This document shows, in pieces, positions 41,669 to 50,861 of a stretch of DNA of 64,000 bases. Location of the stretch: positions 36,705 through 100,704 of the forward strand of contig JAEELF010000009.1 of NCBI GenBank assembly GCA_016288815.1. The letters run 5' to 3'. Origin of the DNA: Ruminococcus sp. (GTDB lineage Bacteria > Bacillota > Clostridia > Oscillospirales > Ruminococcaceae). Every line of letters begins with the position of its first letter. Position 1 is the first letter of the stretch. The notes below the pieces were generated by a model that was not told where the DNA came from, searched no databases, and worked only from the letters and a program-made list of their open reading frames with translations. The position numbers and the translations under genes are program-made.

Positions 41669-43603
41669 ATGAACATTTTCAAGAAGGCGCTATCCACCCT
41701 CACAGCGTCTGCACTTCTCATGTCCGTGACTATTTCGGGCGTCGGCGCTATAGGCACCGCTGATGCTGCCGGAAGTCAGTCAGCTATCGACCTCGTCAAT
41801 GACATGGGTCTTGGCTGGAACCTCGGCAATACCTTCGACTGCTGGGGCGTTTCCGGCTGGGCAGCTTCGCAGACCGAGACCGGCTGGGGAAATCAGGCAC
41901 CCGCTGAAGAGACCTTCAAAGCCATCAAGGCTACCGGATTCAGCTCCGTGCGTATCCCTGTAACGTGGTACGAAAATACCAACAGCTCCACATTCGACAT
42001 CGACGACGCTTACCTCGCAAGAGTCAAGAAGACTGTTGATTACTGTATCGACAACGATATGTACGCGATCATCAATATGCACTGGGACTGGGTGTCCGAC
42101 GGCTCGCTCTGGCTCAATAAGGGCGAGGCTGCTCTCCCGCAGTACAAGGCCATGTGGACCGAGATCGCGAACTACTTCAAGGACTACGACGAGCACCTCG
42201 TTTTCGAGAGCATGAACGAAGTTACCTTCGATTACAGCGTTCTCAACAACTTCAACCAGAGCTTCGTCGACCTCGTCCGTGCAACAGGCGGCAACAACAG
42301 CAGCAGACTCCTGCTCCTCGCCGGCTCGAACACCGACATGACCAAGACCATGAACAGCAGCTTCGTCGTTCCGAACGACGATATGGTCGCCGTTTCTATC
42401 CACTACTACAGTCCTCCGACATTCTGCGTTATGAAGAGCTCCGACAACTGGGGCGGCGCTGTCTACAGATCCACATGGGGCTCCGACAGCGACAAGAACG
42501 CAGTCTACAACGACTTCGCAAACATGAAGTCCTACTTCGTTGACAAGGGCGTGCCGGTCATCATCGGCGAGTACGGCGTCCTCACCAACGACGGCAAGGA
42601 CAAGGCTTCTATCGTCAGCTTCCTCGAGACAGTCGCTAAGACAGGTCTCAGCACCGACGGTATCTCCACATTCCTCTGGGACGCAGGCGATGCCGGTGAT
42701 ATGCAGTTCTACAGCAGAAAGAGCGGCAGCTGGTTCGATTCCGACGTTGAGAACCTCTACAGGACTCTCTCCAACAGCACTGAGGTCTACACGACTGACT
42801 GGGTAGACACAGGCTTCGAGCAGGTCAAGGATTCGTCCGGTGAGCTCGTTCCCGGCAACTACAACATCTCTACAGGCTCCGCAAAGAAGTTCAGATTCTA
42901 CTATGAGGGCAGCTACACAAGATGCAGCGGTACCGGCGGTATCAGCTACTGGGATACAGTGGAGAACGCTTGGGTGAACAACGGCTGCACATTCCAGTTC
43001 GAGATCGACAAGGACGGCAACTGCTCTATCTCTCAGACTGAGGCTGATCCCGAGGATTCCACAAAGACTGTCGTAGTCAACTCCGGCTACATCGTTCTCC
43101 CCGACGGTGCAACAGCTGAGTCCGTTCAGGCTCAGATCTACTACTCCGGCTACGCTGATGATAACGGTGCCTGGCATACTCTCGATTCCGCTGACTACCC
43201 CGTAATGGTAAAGGCTCAGGTGCCCGGACTTGTAAATGTGGACGAGACTACTACCACAACTGTCACAACTACTACAACTACCACAACTACTACAGTTGAG
43301 GAAACTTCAACTACTACGACTACAGAGCCCGCTCAGACCTCGACAGAGACTGAGACCGCTCCCTCTGAGTCCGCTACAGGTGTCGGCGGATACGCTTACG
43401 GCGACGCTAACTGCGACGGTTCCGTAAACATGGGCGACGTTGTTGCTATCATGCGCTCGCAGGCTGACCCCGACAACTTCTCGCTCACTCCCGAGGGCAG
43501 GGCTGTTGCTGACGTTTACGGCAACGGCGACGGCGTTACCAACAACGACGCGCTCGCAATACAGAAATTCGAGGCAGGTATCTACACTTCACTTCCCTGC
43601 TGA
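41669..43603 (+). CDS. Cellulosomal GH5 endoglucanase-type enzyme with dockerin
   Basis: The 644-residue protein has a signal peptide (1-34) and a GH5 catalytic domain (about 38-370): MGLGWNLGNTFDCWG, GFSSVRIPVTWYEN, INMHWDW, FESMNEV (acid/base Glu184) and VIIGEYGVL (nucleophile Glu301). A beta-rich module of about 150 residues (370-520; FRFYYEGSYTRCSGTGGISY, CTFQFEIDKDGNCSISQ) follows; it may bind carbohydrate, but I cannot name a family. A Thr/Glu linker leads to a dockerin (GDANCDGSVNMGDVVAIMRS; GNGDGVTNNDALAIQKFEAG). Cellulose or another beta-glucan is the likely substrate. The dockerin matches those of ScaC and the GH74 enzyme. AAGGAG precedes the start. Confidence 0.92.
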   Translation: MNIFKKALSTLTASALLMSVTISGVGAIGTADAAGSQSAIDLVNDMGLGWNLGNTFDCWGVSGWAASQTETGWGNQAPAEETFKAIKATGFSSVRIPVTWYENTNSSTFDIDDAYLARVKKTVDYCIDNDMYAIINMHWDWVSDGSLWLNKGEAALPQYKAMWTEIANYFKDYDEHLVFESMNEVTFDYSVLNNFNQSFVDLVRATGGNNSSRLLLLAGSNTDMTKTMNSSFVVPNDDMVAVSIHYYSPPTFCVMKSSDNWGGAVYRSTWGSDSDKNAVYNDFANMKSYFVDKGVPVIIGEYGVLTNDGKDKASIVSFLETVAKTGLSTDGISTFLWDAGDAGDMQFYSRKSGSWFDSDVENLYRTLSNSTEVYTTDWVDTGFEQVKDSSGELVPGNYNISTGSAKKFRFYYEGSYTRCSGTGGISYWDTVENAWVNNGCTFQFEIDKDGNCSISQTEADPEDSTKTVVVNSGYIVLPDGATAESVQAQIYYSGYADDNGAWHTLDSADYPVMVKAQVPGLVNVDETTTTTVTTTTTTTTTTVEETSTTTTTEPAQTSTETETAPSESATGVGGYAYGDANCDGSVNMGDVVAIMRSQADPDNFSLTPEGRAVADVYGNGDGVTNNDALAIQKFEAGIYTSLPC

Positions 43604-43617
43604 TAACACAAACACCA

Positions 43618-43646
43618 AAGGCTGACGGAAACGTCAGCCTTTTCTT
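43618..43646 (+). terminator. Terminator of the GH5-dockerin gene
   Basis: AAAGGCTGACG and CGTCAGCCTTT pair around GAAA, followed by TCTTT. Confidence 0.88.
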
Positions 43647-43654
43647 TGCTGTGG

Positions 43655-43730
43655 TGTATGGGGCGATGCCTACATCGACCCGCAGCATTTCCCGTGATCC
43701 GCGGGCGCCCAAATGGCGCCCCTACATCAA
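43655..43730. repeat. GC-rich block with paired GGGCGCC / GGCGCCC motifs
   Basis: The block contains GGGGCGATG, CGCGGGCGCCC and TGGCGCCCCTACATC. The decamer GGCGCCCCTA also occurs at 388-397. It looks like a remnant of a dispersed repeat lying against the spoIID stop. Confidence 0.4.
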
Positions 43731-44747
43731 TTCTGTAAGTGTGCAGCTGGGGTAGTAATGCTCAAGTATCTCCCGCCACTCCGCGCCCTCCGCTGCCATT
43801 GCGTTCGCGCCGTACTGGCTCATCCCGACGCCGTGCCCGTAGCCGCGCGTGGTCACGATCGCCTCCTTGCCCTCGTACCTCACCTCAAAGCACGCAGACC
43901 TCAGTGCCAGCGCTTCACGGAGCTCAGTTCCGGTCACTGCGCGGTCGCCGCACCGCACTGTCAGTACTGTCCCAGAATCGGAGACGCTCTCGATGCTCAG
44001 CCACTCAGAAATGTCGCCACTCAGCGTGATACCGGGGAATGCGGTCTCGAGATCGTAGCGGAGGACGTCCTCCGTAAAGCGGGTCTCGTCGAGGTATTTC
44101 GGCGCGGAGAGATCGTACTCGCTGTCCACGGGGACGAGGTAATCAACTGCTGCTCCCCAGACGTTCTCCGCGCTCTCCGTCCTGCCGGACGACATCGAAT
44201 GGAACGCCGAGATTATCGGCTCGTCCTCGTAGGTCATTATGTACGGCAGCACCTCGTCCACCGCCGCGCTGACCTTGGCGTGGTACATGGAGTAGTTTTC
44301 GCCGTAGTACTGCTTCGCCTGATTTTCGGTGAAATATCCCTGATACTTCGAGGTGTCGTTTGAGAAATCAGACCCGCAGAGCTCAGGGGTCTGTCTGCCG
44401 CGCTCGCGCATACGCTGACGCTCGGCGTAGGTGTGTGCCGCGACTGCCTGTGCCTTCAGTGCCTCCTCGGAGAAGGTCGCAGGCATTTCCGCGCATACCG
44501 CCCCGATGACGTAGTCCCGCTCGCTGACCTCGATGACCTCGCCGGTGGAGACGTCGAGCACCTTGTAGGGGGTGCCGGTGTAGGCGGGCGCTTCGGAGAC
44601 TGTCGCGGGCTCTGACGGGGACTCGTCCGGGGAGGAGGCCGCGGGAGCTTCCGGGGAGTTCTTGGCAGCGGAGAGCGCTGCCGGTATCGCGGGAACGGCC
44701 ACGACGGCTGCGATGAACAGTGCTATAGCTATTATGTAGGTCTTCAT
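43722..44747 (-). CDS. spoIID: SpoIID/LytB-domain protein, stage II sporulation protein D
   Basis: The 341-residue protein has one N-terminal membrane helix (about 4-24), a Pro/Ser/Glu-rich spacer, and a SpoIID domain: VIGAVCAEMPATFSEEALKA followed by QAVAAHTYAE, ISAFHSMSSGRTESAENVWG, YLVPVDSEYD and the C-terminal GYGHGVGMSQYGANAMA. SpoIID cuts denuded glycan strands during engulfment, using the Glu in the CAEMP segment. SpoIIM and SpoIIP are not next to it. ATG 44747 follows GAAAGGAC. Confidence 0.9.
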   Translation of the reverse strand: MKTYIIAIALFIAAVVAVPAIPAALSAAKNSPEAPAASSPDESPSEPATVSEAPAYTGTPYKVLDVSTGEVIEVSERDYVIGAVCAEMPATFSEEALKAQAVAAHTYAERQRMRERGRQTPELCGSDFSNDTSKYQGYFTENQAKQYYGENYSMYHAKVSAAVDEVLPYIMTYEDEPIISAFHSMSSGRTESAENVWGAAVDYLVPVDSEYDLSAPKYLDETRFTEDVLRYDLETAFPGITLSGDISEWLSIESVSDSGTVLTVRCGDRAVTGTELREALALRSACFEVRYEGKEAIVTTRGYGHGVGMSQYGANAMAAEGAEWREILEHYYPSCTLTELM

Positions 44748-44809
44748 AGGCGGTCCTTTCTCTCTGGAACACGAGCCCCGCAGGGCACCGTTCGTTCCAC
44801 AAATAATGT

Positions 44810-44838
44810 TTGACATATCTTAAAAAATAGTGTATAAT
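44810..44838 (+). promoter_or_regulatory. Promoter of the citrate synthase gene
   Basis: TTGACA, a 17-base spacer and TATAAT are a perfect consensus pair about 100 bases upstream of ATG 44939. It may drive the whole run to 55429. Confidence 0.88.
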
Positions 44839-44938
44839 TAATATCGCAGTGTTATGCCTGCACGATTGATTAACATTTTTATTTATATACAGCATGGCGG
44901 TTCAGCCGTCACTGCGGAATCCCCAAGGAGGAAGCCTG

Positions 44939-46297
44939 ATGTCAGCTATTAAGACAGACCCCAACATCAAAGACCTTTGCAGCAAGCTCGCGGAGCATTC
45001 TGCGATAGACCCCAAGCTCTACGAGAAGTACCACGTCAAGCGCGGTCTGCGCAACAGCGATGGCACCGGTGTAGTTGCCGGTATTACAAATATATGCAAC
45101 GTTCACGGCTATATTCTCAATGAGGGCGAGGTCGAACCGATACCGGGTCAGCTCATCTACCGCGGCTACGACGTCAGCGACCTCGTTGCAAACGTTGAGG
45201 CTGAGGACCGCTTCGGCTATGAGGAAACTGCATTCCTGCTGCTCTTCGGTCATCTCCCGAACAAAACTGAGCTCGAGGAGTTCACCACATATATCTCCAC
45301 CCACAGAGAGCTCCCCAACGGCTTCATCGAGGATATGATCCTCAAGGCACCGTCCAAGAATATCATGAACAAGCTCGCGCGTTCCGTGCTCGCGCTCTAC
45401 TCCTACGACGACGACTGCGAGACCAAGGGCATCGAGACTGAGATGCGCACTGCTGTCAGCCTCATCGCGAAGCTCCCCGTAGTAATGGCGGCGGCTTATC
45501 AGGTGAAGAAGCGCGTTTTCGACAACGAGAGCCTTATCATGCACCCCATTCGCCCCGAGGAAAACACCGCGCAGTGCATTCTCTCGCTCCTGCGCAACGA
45601 CAGACAGTACACCAAGGACGAGGCTCAGATGCTCGACCGTCTCCTCATGTTACAGGCTGAGCACGGCGGCGGAAACAACTCCACATTCACGACGCGCGTA
45701 CTCACCTCCTCCGGCACAGACCCCTATTCGACCTATTCCTCCGCTATCTGCTCCCTCAAGGGGCCGCGTCACGGCGGCGCTAACCTCCAGGTCATCAATA
45801 TGCTCGACAACTTCAAGGCTAACATCAAGAACTGGGAGGACGAGGGCGAGGTCGCGGACTATATGCGCAAGGTCATCCGCAAGGAAGCCAACGACGGCTC
45901 CGGTCTCATCTACGGCATGGGTCACGCGGTATACACTATATCCGACCCGCGCGCCGTTATCCTCAAGAAAAAGGCATTCGAGCTCGCAAAGGGCAAGGAG
46001 ATAGAGGCTGAGTTCCGCCTCCTTGAGACCATCGAGCGCCTCACCCCTGAGATATTCCTCGAGGAAAAGGGCAGCGCCAAGACCATGTGCGCGAACGTGG
46101 ATATGTACTCGGGTCTCGTTTACCGTATGCTCGGTATCCCGAGCGACCTCTTCACGCCGCTCTTCGCTATCGCGAGAATGGCGGGCTGGTCCGCACACCG
46201 CATGGAGGAGGTCCTCACGAGCAGCAGGATAATCCGTCCCGCTTACAAGGCTATCGCCAAGGAGAAGACATACATAAAGCTCTCCGAGAGAGAATAA
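44939..46297 (+). CDS. gltA: Citrate synthase
   Basis: The 452-residue protein condenses acetyl-CoA and oxaloacetate. Features are IPGQLIYRGYDVSDL, EETAFLLLFGHLPN, LLMLQAEHGGGNNSTF (active-site His), SLKGPRHGGAN and GLIYGMGHAVYTISDPR (second His). Length and layout fit the longer Bacillota/clostridial branch. The start follows CAAGGAGGAAG. Only nine bases separate it from the next gene. Confidence 0.95.
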   Translation: MSAIKTDPNIKDLCSKLAEHSAIDPKLYEKYHVKRGLRNSDGTGVVAGITNICNVHGYILNEGEVEPIPGQLIYRGYDVSDLVANVEAEDRFGYEETAFLLLFGHLPNKTELEEFTTYISTHRELPNGFIEDMILKAPSKNIMNKLARSVLALYSYDDDCETKGIETEMRTAVSLIAKLPVVMAAAYQVKKRVFDNESLIMHPIRPEENTAQCILSLLRNDRQYTKDEAQMLDRLLMLQAEHGGGNNSTFTTRVLTSSGTDPYSTYSSAICSLKGPRHGGANLQVINMLDNFKANIKNWEDEGEVADYMRKVIRKEANDGSGLIYGMGHAVYTISDPRAVILKKKAFELAKGKEIEAEFRLLETIERLTPEIFLEEKGSAKTMCANVDMYSGLVYRMLGIPSDLFTPLFAIARMAGWSAHRMEEVLTSSRIIRPAYKAIAKEKTYIKLSERE

Positions 46298-46306
46298 GCT
46301 CATATA

Positions 46307-47617
46307 ATGAAGAGATTTCGCATTTTCGCGGCGGCTGCGGCGGCTATGACGCTGACCGGCTGCACGTTCGGAGCCGGCATAGATACGCTCATGGCTCCGC
46401 CAAAGCTCAGCGTCGAGCAGGAGCAGATCTACAATGCCCTCACTGACGCGGCAGGCTCCTCCATAAGCCTGAAATACCCCAAGTCCGGAAAGTATCTCTC
46501 GGCGTTCATCGTTGCCGATATCGACGGCGACGGCGGCAATGAGGCTGTCGTGTTCTACGAGAAGAACAGCCTTACCGTCGAGGAGAACACCCTGCGCATG
46601 AATATCCTCGACAAGGAGGACGGCAGCTGGCGCTCGGTGTGTGATACTCCCGCGGACGGCTCGGAGATAGAACGCGTGATGATATCGAAGCTCGGCTCGA
46701 ACGAGCGCGTCAACCTCATCATCGGAAGCAGCCTTATCAACCGCTCCGAGAAGAACGTCTCTGTGTACAACTACAACGAAGGCTCGGTGGAGAAGACCTT
46801 CTCCGACTCCTACTACTTCTTCGACGTCACAGACCTCGACGGCGACAGCGAGAATGAGTTCCTGCTGCTGTCTGCCTCCGGTTCGGCTTCGGCTTCGTCC
46901 GCAGCGGCGTATAAGCTCGATCCCGCCGGCAAGTACCATAAGTACAGCCGTGACCTCAGCGCCAACTTCGTCGAGTTCGACAAAATAAGCTACGGATCGC
47001 TCGAGGGCGGCAGGACGGGGCTCTTCATCGACGCCGTGTCCGGCACGGGAATGATACAGACCGACGTCATCTACATGGACGACAGCGGTTTGCAGAAGGT
47101 CTTCGCGACGCCGGAGGATTCCCTCGCGACGCTGCGCGCTTCAGGCTGCCAGTCGGCTGACATCGACGGTGACGGCATCACCGAGATACCCGTTCAGACT
47201 ATCGCGGCAGGCTACGAGGACGCCTCCGAGGGCGAGCAGATGAAGCTCACCAGCTGGATGTTCGTCACGGTCGGCGACCGCCTTGAACGCAAATACACCT
47301 CATACTACAGCATAAACGACGGCTTCGTGTTCCTCTTCCCGGACGCATGGCGCGGAAAGGTCACAGTGCGCCGCGACGCCGTCAACGATGAGCTCGTGTT
47401 CTGCGCGTATTCCAACGGGGAATTCGGCAGGGAGCTCCTGCGGATATACTGCGCGGAGGATTCGCCGTCCCGCGAGGACAGGCTCTCCGGCGGGTATATG
47501 CTGCTCCACACCAAGGGCGATTCCGCATATTTAGCGTATATCCCGCAGTCCACAGCCGATGACGGTCTCTCGCTCACGGCGGCAGACGCTGCGGCTGGTT
47601 TCAGACTTACAGAATAA
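46307..47617 (+). CDS. Lipoprotein with FG-GAP/VCBS-like Asp repeats
   Basis: The 436-residue product has a lipoprotein signal (ending MTLTGCTF, Cys about 19) and at least three calcium-loop-like repeats: VADIDGDGGNEAVVFY, VTDLDGDSENEFLLLS and SADIDGDGITEIPVQ. These are typical of FG-GAP beta-propellers on the cell surface. It sits between citrate synthase and a two-component system with tight spacing, so it could provide an extracellular input, but that is inference. No enzyme motif was seen. Confidence 0.82.
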   Translation: MKRFRIFAAAAAAMTLTGCTFGAGIDTLMAPPKLSVEQEQIYNALTDAAGSSISLKYPKSGKYLSAFIVADIDGDGGNEAVVFYEKNSLTVEENTLRMNILDKEDGSWRSVCDTPADGSEIERVMISKLGSNERVNLIIGSSLINRSEKNVSVYNYNEGSVEKTFSDSYYFFDVTDLDGDSENEFLLLSASGSASASSAAAYKLDPAGKYHKYSRDLSANFVEFDKISYGSLEGGRTGLFIDAVSGTGMIQTDVIYMDDSGLQKVFATPEDSLATLRASGCQSADIDGDGITEIPVQTIAAGYEDASEGEQMKLTSWMFVTVGDRLERKYTSYYSINDGFVFLFPDAWRGKVTVRRDAVNDELVFCAYSNGEFGRELLRIYCAEDSPSREDRLSGGYMLLHTKGDSAYLAYIPQSTADDGLSLTAADAAAGFRLTE

Positions 47618-47644
47618 ACTCACCTGATAAAGGAGTGATATGAC

Positions 47645-48346
47645 ATGAAACGTATCCTTATTTGCGAGGACGAGGCTACGATACGCGAGTTCGTGGTGAT
47701 AAACCTCCAGCGTGCAGGCTACGACGTCGTTGACGTTGACTGCGGCGAGGCTGCACTTCAGAAATTCGACGAGGAGCACGGGAACTTCGACATAGTGCTG
47801 CTCGACATCATGATGCCCGGCATAGACGGCTTCACGGTCTGCAAGAAGATACGCGAGAAGAGCTCGACTATCGGCATTATCATGCTCACCGCGCGCACGC
47901 AGGAAATGGACAAGGTCAGCGGTCTGATGATAGGCGCCGACGACTACATCACCAAGCCCTTCTCCCCTTCCGAGCTCACAGCCCGCGTGGACGCGATCTA
48001 CCGCCGCGTATGCATGAGCTTCATCAAGAACGAGAAGCAGTCCGTGATCGAGTCGGGTCCGTTCGTGCTCAACCTCAAGAGCCGCACCGTCACCAAGGAC
48101 GGCGCCACGATAGAGCTCACGCAGGTGGAGTACCAGATACTCGAGTACTTCATGAACAACAAGAACACCGCACTCGACCGTGCGAGCATACTCAACCACA
48201 TCTGGGGAGAGAGCTATTACGGCGACGATAAGATAGTTGACGTCAATATCAGACGCATACGCATGAAGATAGAGGAAGAGCCCTCCAGCCCGAAGTACAT
48301 CATTACGATCTGGGGCTACGGCTATAAATGGAATGACGTTCAGTAA
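47645..48346 (+). CDS. OmpR/PhoB-type response regulator
   Basis: The 233-residue protein has a receiver domain (RILICEDEATIREF; phospho-acceptor Asp in VLLDIMMPG; conserved Lys in DDYITKPFSPSE) and a C-terminal winged helix (IELTQVEYQILEYFM, VDVNIRRIRMKIE, IWGYGYKW). AAAGGAG precedes the start. Its stop overlaps the kinase ATG (TAATG). Confidence 0.95.
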   Translation: MKRILICEDEATIREFVVINLQRAGYDVVDVDCGEAALQKFDEEHGNFDIVLLDIMMPGIDGFTVCKKIREKSSTIGIIMLTARTQEMDKVSGLMIGADDYITKPFSPSELTARVDAIYRRVCMSFIKNEKQSVIESGPFVLNLKSRTVTKDGATIELTQVEYQILEYFMNNKNTALDRASILNHIWGESYYGDDKIVDVNIRRIRMKIEEEPSSPKYIITIWGYGYKWNDVQ

Positions 48347-49782
48347 TGGCTAAAAAAAGTATCACCCGGCGCTGGATATTCAATAACCTCGGCGTAGTCG
48401 TGCTGGCGCTGCTCGTCATCGAAATGGTCATTGTCTACGCGATACAGAGCTACTTCTACAGCTCCGCGAGGCAGTACCTGTCCTCGAAGCTCAACGCCGT
48501 GACGAGCGTGCTGAGCGTTCACTCGCAGGACAGCGCCTCCAATTTCTCCTCCGAGGTACGGAACGTGCTCGAGACCTTCAACGAGAAGGACAAGATCGAG
48601 CTCATGGCGATAAACTCCAAGGGCAGGGTCGTGCTCACGTCCTCGGGCTTCACGCCTGACGCCGACGCGGAGATGCCGGACTACACCAAGGCTATGTCCG
48701 GTGCGCAGGGCAGCGATATCTACAAGCTGCCGAGCGGCGAGAAGATACTCGCCGTGTCTGTGCCGATATCCTCCATGAACGGCGAATTCAGCGCCGTCAG
48801 AATGGTCACCTCGCTGACTGAGATCGACAGCACCATTATGGCTTATATCGTAATGGTCACTGTGATAACGCTCGTCGTTATACTCATAATCGTAACGACG
48901 GGACTGTTCTTCGCGGGCTCTATCGTTAAGCCGATAAGGCAGATAAGCGGTATCGCAAGGAAGTTCGCGATGGGCGATTTCTCCGTGCGTATCGACAACA
49001 GCAGCAACGACGAGATCGGTGAGCTGTGTACCGCGATAAACCACATGGCTGACGAGCTCTCCAACACGGAGGCGATGAAGAACGAGTTCATCTCGTCCGT
49101 CTCGCACGAGCTGCGAACGCCGCTCACCGCGATAAAGGGCTGGGCGGAAACGCTCATGCTCGACGAGGGAGGAAGTCCCGACACGATGAAGAAGGGCGTC
49201 GGAGTTATCGTCAACGAGACCGAGCGTCTCTCGCAGATGGTCGAGGAGCTGCTCGATTTCTCGCGTATGCAGAGCGGTCATTTCACGCTCCAGAACGCGA
49301 ATATGGATATCCTCGCAGAGCTCGGGGACGCCGTGCTGATATACAGCGACAAAGCTCGCCGTGAGGGCATGGAGATAATCTACAACGAGCCCGAGATGCT
49401 GCCATTCGTTTACGGCGATAAGAACCGTATACGTCAGGTGTTCATAAATATAATCGACAACGCTATAAAGTACTCCTCCGCGGGCGGCACTGTCACTATC
49501 GACGCCTCGGAGTCCGACGGGAAGATAATCGTATCCGTCGCGGACACCGGCTGCGGTATCAAGGAGTCAGACCTCGCAAAGGTAAAGACCAAGTTCTACA
49601 AGGCAAACCACACCCGCCGCGGCTCGGGGATAGGTCTCGCCGTTGCGGACGAGATAATCGCCATGCACGGCGGCACTATGGACATAACAAGTCCCGGCGA
49701 GGGCAAGGGTACGACGGTAACGATAACGCTGCCCGCCGTCACCGCTGAGCCCAAGAAAAAAAATCCAGGAGAATCCAAATGA
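48346..49782 (+). CDS. PhoR-type sensor histidine kinase
   Basis: The 478-residue kinase has helices at about 16-37 and 165-190 enclosing an extracytoplasmic sensor, then HAMP (SIVKPIRQISGIARKF), HisKA with phospho-His in SSVSHELRTPLTAIKG, and HATPase with IIDNAIKYSS, VADTGCGI and GSGIGLAVADEI. The motifs are intact. It pairs with the response regulator just upstream. The stimulus is unknown. Confidence 0.95.
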   Translation: MAKKSITRRWIFNNLGVVVLALLVIEMVIVYAIQSYFYSSARQYLSSKLNAVTSVLSVHSQDSASNFSSEVRNVLETFNEKDKIELMAINSKGRVVLTSSGFTPDADAEMPDYTKAMSGAQGSDIYKLPSGEKILAVSVPISSMNGEFSAVRMVTSLTEIDSTIMAYIVMVTVITLVVILIIVTTGLFFAGSIVKPIRQISGIARKFAMGDFSVRIDNSSNDEIGELCTAINHMADELSNTEAMKNEFISSVSHELRTPLTAIKGWAETLMLDEGGSPDTMKKGVGVIVNETERLSQMVEELLDFSRMQSGHFTLQNANMDILAELGDAVLIYSDKARREGMEIIYNEPEMLPFVYGDKNRIRQVFINIIDNAIKYSSAGGTVTIDASESDGKIIVSVADTGCGIKESDLAKVKTKFYKANHTRRGSGIGLAVADEIIAMHGGTMDITSPGEGKGTTVTITLPAVTAEPKKKNPGESK

Positions 49783-50861
49783 GTAAACAGAAGGCAGATA
49801 CAGGCTGCTGTGAAAAATTCAAATCCAAGATAGGCGGTCAGGCGCTCATCGAAGGCATAATGATGCTCGGTCCGAACACCGGCGCTATGGCGTGCAGGCT
49901 CCCAGACGGCACTATCGACCTTGAGACGTGGGTCGAAAACAACGGAAAGAACGCCCCGTGGTACAAGAAAACTCCTCTCGTGCGCGGATGCGTGAGCTTC
50001 GTGAATTCGCTCGTTAAGGGCTATAAGTACATGATGAAGTCCGCGGAAAAGCAGATGACCGAAGAGGAAAAGGCTGAGGAAGCCAAGAAAAAGCACTTGG
50101 ACCTCCCCGCTGAAGCTGCCGAAGAGGCAGCTCCGGAGCTGTCCGCAACGCTCTCCACAGACGGCGACCTCGCTGCTCCCACTGGTGAGCTCGGCTCAAA
50201 GGTCATCAACACGAGCCACTCGGAAAAGAAGGGCGGAGACGCTGTCATGACCGGCGCGATGTACGTCGGCGTGGTGCTCGGCATAGTCCTCGCGATAGGG
50301 CTGTTCGTAATGCTGCCCAAATACATCATCGGGCTGTTCCCCGCAGTAAAGAGCCACCGCATAGCACGCTCCATACTTGAGGGCGTGGTGAAGATAGCCA
50401 TTTTCGTGCTGTATATGTACCTCGTGAGCCTCATGAAGGACATCAAGCGGCAGTATATGTACCACGGTGCAGAGCACAAGACCATTGCCTGCCACGAAGC
50501 AGAGCTCCCGCTGACCGTGGAGAACGTCCGGAAGCAGAGCCGCTTCCACAAGCGCTGCGGTACGAGCTTCATATTCATAGTGCTCATCATCAGCATATTC
50601 GTGATGTGCTTCGTGCCGTTCACGGTGACGTGGCAGCGCATAATCGCGAGCCTTGTGCTGCTCCCGCTCGTTGTGGGGATATCCTTCGAGTGCATTCGCC
50701 TCGCGGGAAACAAGGACAACACCTTCACGCGGATACTCTCCGCGCCGGGTCTCGCAATGCAGCGCATTACCACCCGTGAGCCCGACGACAACATGATAGA
50801 GATTGCTATTGCCGCCCTCACGCCCTGCATACCGCAGGATAAGTCGGAGGACAAATGGTAA
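49779..50861 (+). CDS. DUF1385 (YqhQ-like) membrane protein
   Basis: The 360-residue protein carries GGQALIEGIMMLGP near the N-terminus, LVRGCVSFVNSLVKGYKYMM, several membrane helices after residue 150, and YHGAEHKTIACHE with RFHKRCGTSFIF, all DUF1385 hallmarks. A charged insert at about 85-140 (EEEKAEEAKKK) is longer than in many members. The conserved His/Cys residues could bind metal. The family often precedes prmC, as here; ATGA overlap with the kinase and a seven-base overlap with prmC place it in the operon. The function is unknown. Confidence 0.9.
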   Translation: MSKQKADTGCCEKFKSKIGGQALIEGIMMLGPNTGAMACRLPDGTIDLETWVENNGKNAPWYKKTPLVRGCVSFVNSLVKGYKYMMKSAEKQMTEEEKAEEAKKKHLDLPAEAAEEAAPELSATLSTDGDLAAPTGELGSKVINTSHSEKKGGDAVMTGAMYVGVVLGIVLAIGLFVMLPKYIIGLFPAVKSHRIARSILEGVVKIAIFVLYMYLVSLMKDIKRQYMYHGAEHKTIACHEAELPLTVENVRKQSRFHKRCGTSFIFIVLIISIFVMCFVPFTVTWQRIIASLVLLPLVVGISFECIRLAGNKDNTFTRILSAPGLAMQRITTREPDDNMIEIAIAALTPCIPQDKSEDKW

